Assembly: GCF_000331775.1 (NCBI RefSeq)
Contig: NZ_CAPJ01000035.1
Location: 1 to 29,649 of the forward strand
From: Xanthomonas translucens pv. translucens DSM 18974
GTDB taxonomy: Bacteria > Pseudomonadota > Gammaproteobacteria > Xanthomonadales > Xanthomonadaceae
DNA length: 29,649 nt
Direction of reading: 5' to 3'
In this document: piece by piece, positions 1 to 5,647 of the stretch
Numbering within the stretch: the stretch's first letter is position 1
Layout: each line of letters opens with the position of its first letter
The notes under the pieces: generated by a model
What the model was told of the DNA's origin: nothing
The model's database searches: none
What the model saw: the letters and a program-made list of their open reading frames with translations, nothing else
Position numbers and translations under genes: made by a program

Positions 1-1341
1 GTACGGGTGCGCCTTGCGCTGGCCTTGTCCCTGACCCTGGCCACCGCGGCCCTGGCCTGCGCCCTGACCACCAGCACCGGCGCCGGCGGGGCGCGGCTTG
101 CCGTAGGGACGGCCCTGGCCTTGGCCCTGACCTGGGCCACGCGCGGCGGCGGGACCGGCATTGCGGTGGCCGGTCGGACCGGTGCTGACGCCGTCGGGCA
201 CGTACCAGGTGCGGAACGCGGCAGGATTGCCGTCCGGCAGCGGCTTGGGACCATTCGGGGTGCGCTGTTTGAACGGCTTCTGCGCCTGCTGGGCGGCCAT
301 CTCGCCGCTGACGGTCAGCCCGCCGTGCGGCTTCTTGCCGCCGCGGCCGCGGCCGCGGTCCTCGCGGAAGTTGTCGAAGCGACGCAGCTCGCGGCCTTCG
401 TCGGCGACGTTGTGGCCGTTGACATAGGCATTGCCGCCGCGGCCGACCTGCACGGTGGCCTTAGCCGCCTTGCGCTGGCCGATCACCGGCTGCAGGGTCA
501 GCGCCGACGGCGTGCCTTCTTCCAGCTTCAGTTCGGCGCGCAGCGCCTCGACCTTGTCCTGCGCCAGTTCCAGCGACTGCCCGCGCAGCAGTTCGCGCGG
601 AAGGCCGACCTTGCCGTAGCGGGTGCGCTTGAGGCGGCTTACCTGGCAGCCCTGCGATTCCCACAGGCGGCGCACTTCGCGGTTGCGGCCTTCCTTGACC
701 ACCACGCGGAACCAATCGTGCGAGTCGGTGCCGCCGATGCGTTCGATCTCGTCGAACTTGGCGCCGCCGTCTTCCAGCAGCACGCCGCGCGAGAGGCGCT
801 CGACCATGCTGTCGGGCACCTTGTCCTCGCCTTCCGGGGCGCGCACGCGCACCACGTACTCGCGCTCGATCTCGTAGGACGGATGCATCATCGCGTTGGC
901 CATCTCGCCATCGGTGGTCAGCAGCAGCAGGCCGGTGGTGTTGATGTCCAGGCGGCCGATCGCGATCCAGCGCGCGCCCTTCAGTGCCGGCAGCGCCTCG
1001 AAGATGGTCGGGCGGCCTTCCGGGTCTTCGCGCGTGGTCACTTCGCCTTCGGGCTTGTTGTAGAGCAGCACGCGCGCCGGCTCGGTCAGCGCGCTGGCGA
1101 CGAAGCTGCGTCCGTCCAGCTCGATCCGGTCGCCGCTCTTGACCGACATGCCGGTCTGCGCGACCTCGCCGTTGACCTTGACCAGGCCGTCGGCGATGCG
1201 CTGCTCCAGCGCGCGGCGCGATCCCAGGCCGGCCTGGGCCAGGACCTTGTGCAGGCGTTCTTCCAGTTTCGGCTGCTCGCCGGCGGCATCGCGCTTGAGC
1301 GAGAGCTTGTTCAACGACAGCTTGCGGGAGGTGTCACTCAT
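1..1341 (-). CDS. rluB: 23S rRNA pseudouridine(2605) synthase RluB, 3' part outside the window
   Basis: This gene encodes an RsuA/RluB-family pseudouridine synthase that modifies helix 89 of 23S rRNA in the cytoplasm. The reading frame starts at ATG 1341 and is still open at the left edge after 447 codons. An S4 RNA-binding domain covers about residues 29-75 (HKVLAQAGLGSRRALEQ). The catalytic loop GRLDINTTGLLLLTTDG follows, with the expected catalytic aspartate at about D132. The core ends near residue 270. A long low-complexity tail rich in Gly, Gln, Arg and Pro follows and is unfinished here (GQGRPYGK, GAGQGRGGQGQGQGQ). The start overlaps the scpB stop by 8 bp, so translation is probably coupled, and the gene is the last visible member of the scpA-scpB-rluB operon. 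RluB rather than RluE/RluF is chosen from the S4 domain, the scpB linkage and overall similarity. Confidence 0.93.
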   Translation of the reverse strand, partial: MSDTSRKLSLNKLSLKRDAAGEQPKLEERLHKVLAQAGLGSRRALEQRIADGLVKVNGEVAQTGMSVKSGDRIELDGRSFVASALTEPARVLLYNKPEGEVTTREDPEGRPTIFEALPALKGARWIAIGRLDINTTGLLLLTTDGEMANAMMHPSYEIEREYVVRVRAPEGEDKVPDSMVERLSRGVLLEDGGAKFDEIERIGGTDSHDWFRVVVKEGRNREVRRLWESQGCQVSRLKRTRYGKVGLPRELLRGQSLELAQDKVEALRAELKLEEGTPSALTLQPVIGQRKAAKATVQVGRGGNAYVNGHNVADEGRELRRFDNFREDRGRGRGGKKPHGGLTVSGEMAAQQAQKPFKQRTPNGPKPLPDGNPAAFRTWYVPDGVSTGPTGHRNAGPAAARGPGQGQGQGRPYGKPRPAGAGAGGQGAGQGRGGQGQGQGQRKAHPY

Positions 1342-2350
1342 TTACTTGGCTCCGGCCGGCGCGGGGTGCGCCGGCCTGTGGTTCGGAATCGGCATCGTCA
1401 ACAGCCACGGTCGTCGTCGCGACGGCGTTGTCTTCGGCTTCGTTCGCATCCGCCGCGCGCTCTCCCGGCGCGGCTTCGGGTTCGCCCGTCGGGGCGGTGT
1501 CGGGAGACGAGGCAGTCGCCGTGGCGGCGTCTACATCGGTGTCGCGTTCGGTGTCGGTATCGCGGTGCGCGGCGGCGGTGTCGTCCGCAGCGTGGGAATC
1601 GGCTGCGCTGTCGGCTTCGGCCTGTGCGTCCGGATCGGGTGCAGTCTCCGGATCTGATGCGGTGTCGTTGTCTTCGTCGCTCGCTTCGGCGGGCGGCACG
1701 TCGGCTGCGTCGGCATCCGCTGCCGACTTGGCCGCGCCGGCATCGGCATCGGCCGCGCCGGCCTGGGCCATGTCGCCGACCGGCAGGGTGGCGCGGTCCA
1801 GCTGCAGTTGCGGTTCCAGTTCGCCGATGTCCTTCAGTTCCGACAGCGGCGGCAGTTCGTCCAGGCGCTTGAGCCCGAAATAATCCAGGAAGCCCTTGGT
1901 GGTGCCGAACAGCGCCGGCTTGCCGGGCACGTCGCGGTGGCCGACCACGCGGATCCACTCGCGTTCTTCCAGCGCCTGGATGATGTTGCTGCTGACCGCT
2001 ACGCCGCGTACCTGCTCGATCTCGCCGCGGGTGATCGGCTGGCGGTAGGCGATCAGCGCCAGGGTTTCCAGCGTGGCGCGGGTGTAGCGGGTCTTGCGCT
2101 CGGTCCACAGCCGCGCCACCCACGGGTGCACCTCGCTGTTGACCTGGTAGCGGAAGCCCGAGGCCACTTCCACCAGTTCCACGCCGCGCCCGGCGCAGGC
2201 CTCGCGCAATTGCTCCAGCGCACGCTCGATGCTGCCCGGCGGCGCCGGCTCGTCCTCGGGGAACAGGCCGTGCAGCTGCGCCAGCGGCAGCGGTTGGTTG
2301 GCGGCGAGCAGGGCAGCCTCGACGATGCGGTTGATCAGCGCTTGATCCAT
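1334..2350 (-). CDS. scpB: Segregation and condensation protein B with long acidic tail
   Basis: ScpB is the winged-helix (kite) subunit of the SMC-ScpAB condensin complex, which compacts and segregates the chromosome. The N-terminal 185 residues or so match the family: two winged-helix modules, including LETLALIAYRQPITRGEIEQ at about 94-113 and IRVVGHRDVPGKPALFGTT at about 133-151. The family usually ends near 180-220 residues, but this protein has 338. Residues from about 190 to the end form an Ala/Asp/Glu/Thr-rich acidic, presumably disordered extension. The gene starts 22 bp after the scpA stop and overlaps the rluB start by 8 bp, so the three form one operon. The tail is the only odd feature; the frame is uninterrupted. 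Confidence 0.95.
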   Translation of the reverse strand: MDQALINRIVEAALLAANQPLPLAQLHGLFPEDEPAPPGSIERALEQLREACAGRGVELVEVASGFRYQVNSEVHPWVARLWTERKTRYTRATLETLALIAYRQPITRGEIEQVRGVAVSSNIIQALEEREWIRVVGHRDVPGKPALFGTTKGFLDYFGLKRLDELPPLSELKDIGELEPQLQLDRATLPVGDMAQAGAADADAGAAKSAADADAADVPPAEASDEDNDTASDPETAPDPDAQAEADSAADSHAADDTAAAHRDTDTERDTDVDAATATASSPDTAPTGEPEAAPGERAADANEAEDNAVATTTVAVDDADSEPQAGAPRAGRSQVNE

Positions 2351-2372
2351 GCGGAATAGGGTCTTCGAAAAC

Positions 2373-3311
2373 TCAGGTAGGGTCGTTGGCGGCGTCGGTA
2401 TCGTCGAACTCGCTGTTGAACTGCAGCGGTTCGTTGGTGTTGCCCAGCGCCAGCGACTTGACGTAGATCGGCGCCAGCGGCAGCCGTTCGCCGTTGCGAA
2501 CGACCTGCTCCATCGGCTCCTGGACGATGTCCAGCAGCTGTTCCTTGGCCAGTTCCAGCAAGGCCAGGAAGGTGACCAGCACGCCCAGCTTGCCTTCCTC
2601 GGCGCTGAACAGCGATTCGAACCGGTAGAACCGGCCGTCGTCCAGCCGGCTCAGCACATCGCCCATCCGCTGCCGCACGCTCAGCGCTTCGCGCTTGATC
2701 GCGTGGCCGCTGAACAGCTCGGCGCGCTTGAGCACGTCGTACAGCGCCAGCAGCATCTCCTTCAGCTCCACCGGCGGCGGCAGCTTCACCGCGGCGCGGT
2801 CCGGCACATGCGCTTGCACCGGCGTGGTGTCGCGGTCCTGCCGCGGCAGCGCGTCGATGTCCTCGGCGGCCTGCTTGAAGCGCTCGTACTCCTGCAAGCG
2901 GCGGACCAGCTCGGCGCGCGGATCGGCTTCCTCGCCTTCCTGCGCCGGCGGCCGCGGCAGCAGCATCCGCGACTTGATCTCGGCCAGGATCGCGGCCATC
3001 ACCAGGTATTCTGCGGCCAGCTCGAAGCGCAGCTCCTGCATCACGTTGATGTAGTCCACGTACTGCCGGGTGATCTCGGCGACGGGGATGTCCAGAATGT
3101 CCAGGTTCTGCCGGCGGATCAGGTACAGCAGCAGGTCCAGCGGGCCTTCGAACGCATCCAGGATCACTTCCAGCGCATCCGGCGGGATGTACAGGTCCTG
3201 CGGGATCTGCAGGACCGGCTGCCCATGCACCACCGCCAGCGGCATTTCCTGCTGCTGTGGCGCGGTCGGCTGGATTGGCGGGTTCGCGTCGAGCGCGAGT
3301 TCGGAGGTCAT
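2373..3311 (-). CDS. scpA: Segregation and condensation protein A
   Basis: ScpA is the kleisin subunit that bridges SMC heads and binds ScpB. From ATG 3311 it has 312 residues. The kleisin signature is clear: DAFEGPLDLLLYLIRRQNLDILDIPVAEIT, then an Ala/Glu/Leu-rich helix FELAAEYLVMAAILAEIKSRMLL. The C-terminal winged helix includes LVTFLALLELAKEQLL. About 45 Pro/Gln-rich residues precede the core. The open frame extends upstream to TTG 3368, but ATG 3311 (MTSELALDANPP) is preferred; no strong ribosome binding site precedes either codon. The ATG overlaps, as TGATG, the stop of a possible 34-codon small ORF, so translation may depend on that upstream frame. It is first in the scpA-scpB-rluB operon. 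Confidence 0.93.
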   Translation of the reverse strand: MTSELALDANPPIQPTAPQQQEMPLAVVHGQPVLQIPQDLYIPPDALEVILDAFEGPLDLLLYLIRRQNLDILDIPVAEITRQYVDYINVMQELRFELAAEYLVMAAILAEIKSRMLLPRPPAQEGEEADPRAELVRRLQEYERFKQAAEDIDALPRQDRDTTPVQAHVPDRAAVKLPPPVELKEMLLALYDVLKRAELFSGHAIKREALSVRQRMGDVLSRLDDGRFYRFESLFSAEEGKLGVLVTFLALLELAKEQLLDIVQEPMEQVVRNGERLPLAPIYVKSLALGNTNEPLQFNSEFDDTDAANDPT

Positions 3312-3415
3312 CAGTTGGACGTCAGGTACATCAGGGTGTTGCGGTAGCGAAGGGCCGGGCAGGGGCAATCCGGCGCGGGGCCTTGCCAGCAGTACTGCAG
3401 TTCACGTCGCGTCAT
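3311..3415 (-). CDS. Possible 34-aa leader ORF coupled to scpA
   Basis: A short frame beginning at ATG 3415 (MTRRELQYCWQG...) ends in TGA at 3313-3311. That stop shares one base with the scpA ATG, giving TGATG, a common arrangement for translational coupling. The C-terminal part reads ALRYRNTLMYLTSN. I do not recognise a family, the frame could extend upstream to 3592, and the leader has only a G-run next to the ATG as a ribosome site. It is listed because its stop geometry is striking and scpA itself lacks a clear ribosome binding site. It may be chance. Confidence 0.25.
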   Translation of the reverse strand: MTRRELQYCWQGPAPDCPCPALRYRNTLMYLTSN

Positions 3416-3687
3416 CCCCGCAACGCGAGCCACACACACTTCAACAGGACACAAGGCATACGCCGCACGAGTCGCGGCGATGGAACAGCTTGAGGAGGAC
3501 GTCTGCGCGGGCGGTGTCGGGCAGCGAATCGGTCGTCGGAAGGGGCTGTGGGAGCCGATCACCGACGGGCCGCTGCATCCGGCCGCGTGCAATGGAGTAA
3601 AGAGTAATGCGCCAGCCGGGTCGGTGTCCAGCGCCGTGGCGCTAGAATTGTGCGGGGTTCATCTGCGAAACGAAGGGCGGTGGCGGT
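3312..3687. other. Divergent intergenic region between scpA and the yciI-like gene
   Basis: Apart from the short leader ORF on the minus strand, no gene is visible here. A TAGAAT hexamer at 3643-3648, 40 bp before the yciI-like ATG, is a plausible -10 element, although no good -35 stands 17 bp upstream. I saw no terminator or convincing operator. Confidence 0.5.
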
Positions 3688-3987
3688 ATGTGGTACGTGA
3701 TCGAGGGATACGACGGCGCCGATGCGCTGCCGCGGCGGGCGGCGGCGCGGCCGGCGCACCTGACCCGGCTGGAGGCATTGCAGCAGGCCGGACGCCTGCT
3801 GCTGGCCGGTCCTTGCCCGGCGATCGACGCCGAGGAACCGGGTCCGGCTGGCTACAGCGGCAGCCTGGTGGTGGCGGCATTCGACTCGCTGGCGCAGGCC
3901 CGGGCCTGGGCCGAGGCCGATCCGTACGTGGCCGCGGGTGTCTACGCGCGGGTCGAGGTGCGGCCGTTCCGGAAGACCTTGCCGTGA
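3688..3987 (+). CDS. YciI-like (YCII-related) family protein
   Basis: This is a 99-residue cytoplasmic protein of the YciI/YCII-related family, small ferredoxin-like alpha/beta proteins whose physiological substrate is mostly unknown. Recognisable features are the opening strand MWYVIEGYDG, the conserved R-x-x-HL (ARPAHLTRLEALQQAGRLLLAGPC) with the putative active-site His at about residue 25, and a C-terminal segment with ADPYVAAGVYARVEVRPF. Length and order match the family. A purine-rich stretch (cgaagggcgg) precedes the ATG. The stop overlaps the GTG start of the bolA-like gene by 4 bp (GTGA), so the two are cotranscribed and probably coupled. Membership is clear; the biochemical role is not. 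Confidence 0.88.
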   Translation: MWYVIEGYDGADALPRRAAARPAHLTRLEALQQAGRLLLAGPCPAIDAEEPGPAGYSGSLVVAAFDSLAQARAWAEADPYVAAGVYARVEVRPFRKTLP

Positions 3988-4283
3988 GCGGGCCTGCCGC
4001 GAGCGAGACCGCCGCGCGCCGGGTCGAGCGCATCCGTGCCGCGCTGCAGGCCGCATTCGCGCCGCAGGCGCTGGAGGTCCAGGACGACAGCCACCGCCAT
4101 GCCGGCCATGCCGGCGCGCGCGACGGGCGCGGCCATTTCAATGTGCGCATCGTCAGTGCGGCGTTCGCCGGCATGGCGCCGCTGGCCCGGCACCGCGCGG
4201 TCTATGCCGCACTCGGCGCGATGATGCAGACCGACATCCATGCGCTGTCGATCCGTGCCGAGACGCCGTGCGAGGTTGCCTGA
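3984..4283 (+). CDS. BolA family protein
   Basis: This is a 99-residue BolA/IbaG-type protein. The family partners with monothiol glutaredoxins in Fe-S cluster handling, and some members act as stress-related DNA-binding regulators. The fold signature is present: helix RVERIRAALQAAFAPQALEVQDDSHRH, the glycine-containing loop GHFNVRIVSAAFAGMAPLARHRAVYAAL, and the last segment MMQTDIHALSIRAETP. The histidine cluster at about 40-45 and the conserved H of IHALSI are candidate cluster ligands. The start is the GTG inside the GTGA overlap with the upstream gene. The frame is open further upstream, but the homology begins here. Whether it is BolA or IbaG cannot be settled by eye. Confidence 0.9.
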   Translation: MSGPAASETAARRVERIRAALQAAFAPQALEVQDDSHRHAGHAGARDGRGHFNVRIVSAAFAGMAPLARHRAVYAALGAMMQTDIHALSIRAETPCEVA

Positions 4284-4414
4284 TTCGTCGCGCAGGCCGC
4301 GCGTGGCCGACCGCCCGGGGTGTCGCGCGAATGCCGCGGCAGCCAAGAAAAGCGGAATCCATAGCGTCATTATGCTGCGACGCGTCATGATTCCGGCGAT
4401 TTTGCGCTCGATCA

Positions 4415-4448
4415 AGTTTTTGAATTGAAAGGTTTCTATTGAAAAACT
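4415..4448. promoter_or_regulatory. AT-rich dyad upstream of the LacI-type regulator
   Basis: An unusually AT-rich island in this GC-rich window contains nested inverted repeats sharing one centre near 4431/4432: AGTTTTT (4415-4421) with AAAAACT (4442-4448) outside, and GAAA/TTTC within 4427-4436 inside. It lies 24 bp upstream of the LacI-type operator and about 80-110 bp before the regulator start. It may be a second regulator site or part of the promoter; no protein can be assigned. Confidence 0.4.
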
Positions 4449-4471
4449 AACAAAACACTTCTGCCCCGTCC

Positions 4472-4485
4472 TGAAAACGATTACA
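4472..4485 (+). promoter_or_regulatory. LacI-type operator before the regulator gene
   Basis: The sequence TGAAAACGATTACA fits the LacI/cre-type consensus TGNAANCGNTTNCA, an imperfect palindrome centred on CG. It lies 41 bp upstream of the regulator start, consistent with autoregulation. Matching copies occur at 8705-8718 and 23243-23256. Confidence 0.75.
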
Positions 4486-4526
4486 GTCCGCGCCAGTTTC
4501 TCAATGTCTCGGCCGCGGAGGGCGGC

Positions 4527-5543
4527 ATGATGGCGAAGAGCGCGATCACCATCAAAGATGTCGCACGCGAGGCCCAGGTATCCGTGGCCACGGTGTCGCG
4601 TGCGCTCAACGGACACGACAACGTCGCCGAGCCGGTGCGCAAGCTGGTGCTGGAAGTGGCCGAGCGCCTGCGCTACAGCCCGCACGCGGCCGCGCGCAGC
4701 CTCAGCAGCCGCCGCACCCAGACCCTGGGCGTGGTGCTGCCGGACCTGTACGGCGAGTTCTTCTCCGAATTGATCCGCGGCATCGACGGTGCCGCGCGCG
4801 CGCGCCGCCAGCACCTGCTGGTGTCCAGCTACCACGGCGATCCGGAAGAGCAGGGCCGCGCGCTGCGCGCGATGCGCGGGCGCGTGGACGGCCTGCTGGT
4901 GCTGTCGCCGTATGCCGAACGCCCCGGCTTCCTCACCGACAACCTGCCGCAGGCGCTGCCGACGGTGCTGATCAACACCCATTTGCCCGGCGCCGAGTAT
5001 CCGGTGCTGAGCATCGATGACCATGCCGGCGCGGTGGCGATGACCGAGCACCTGCTGGCGATGGGCCACCGCCGCATCGCCTTCGTCGGCGGTCCGGAAC
5101 TTAACTTCGATGCGCGCGAACGCCTGCGCGGGTTCCGCGACGCGATCGCCGCGCATCCTGGCCAGGCGCAGGGCCAGGAATTTCCCGGCCAGTTCGACGA
5201 AGCCTCCGGCCATCGTGCGGGGCAGGCGCTGCTGCAGGCCGGCCCGCTGCCCGACGCGGTGTTCGCCGCCAACGACATGACCGCGCTCGGCTGCCTGTAC
5301 GCCTTCGCCCAGGCCGGCGTGCGCGTGCCCGACGACGTCGCCCTGGCCGGTTTCGACGACATCCCGCTGGCGCGCTTCGTTCACCCCTCTCTCACCACCA
5401 TGCGGGTCAGCATCGCCGGGCTTGGCGAGCAGGCGATGCGCCGCCTGCTGCAGTTGATCGACCAGCCCGGCGCCGACGACATGCAGCGCCAGACCCTGGT
5501 TCCGGAACTGGTCGTGCGCGATTCCAGCATGGCCCGTTCGTAG
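4527..5543 (+). CDS. LacI-family transcriptional regulator of the carbohydrate locus
   Basis: This is a 338-residue LacI/GalR-family regulator, a dimeric DNA-binding protein whose sugar-binding domain controls operator affinity. The helix-turn-helix is at residues 8-28 (IKDVAREAQVSVATVSRALNG) with the usual hinge helix near 50-60 (SPHAAARSLSSRR). The periplasmic-binding-protein-like effector domain starts at about residue 63 (TQTLGVVLPDLYGEFFSELI) and includes VFAANDMTALGCLYA and DVALAGFDDIPLARFVHPSLTTM. A GGAGG ribosome site stands just before two adjacent ATG codons (4527 and 4530), either of which could be used. An operator upstream suggests autoregulation. The TonB-dependent receptor gene follows after 104 bp. 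The effector is not deducible by eye; a cleaved sugar or a hexose phosphate from the neighbouring pathway is likely. Confidence 0.93.
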   Translation: MMAKSAITIKDVAREAQVSVATVSRALNGHDNVAEPVRKLVLEVAERLRYSPHAAARSLSSRRTQTLGVVLPDLYGEFFSELIRGIDGAARARRQHLLVSSYHGDPEEQGRALRAMRGRVDGLLVLSPYAERPGFLTDNLPQALPTVLINTHLPGAEYPVLSIDDHAGAVAMTEHLLAMGHRRIAFVGGPELNFDARERLRGFRDAIAAHPGQAQGQEFPGQFDEASGHRAGQALLQAGPLPDAVFAANDMTALGCLYAFAQAGVRVPDDVALAGFDDIPLARFVHPSLTTMRVSIAGLGEQAMRRLLQLIDQPGADDMQRQTLVPELVVRDSSMARS

Positions 5544-5647
5544 CGGCGCCGCTGTCCGCTTCCCAGCCGTCTTGTTTCGCTTTGTCCGTATTTCAGCACC
5601 ACTCATCACCCATAACGAGCAATGCCATCCCTGGAGGGAAGCACCAC

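Noticed and set aside
7..1872. Plus-strand open frame opposite rluB and scpB
   Set aside because: Its apparent Ala/Arg composition is the reverse of the real minus-strand genes; no motif was recognised.
5571..5596. Possible fourth LacI-type operator before the receptor
   Set aside because: Only a TTTCA half is present near 5590; the other half and the central CG do not match the consensus.
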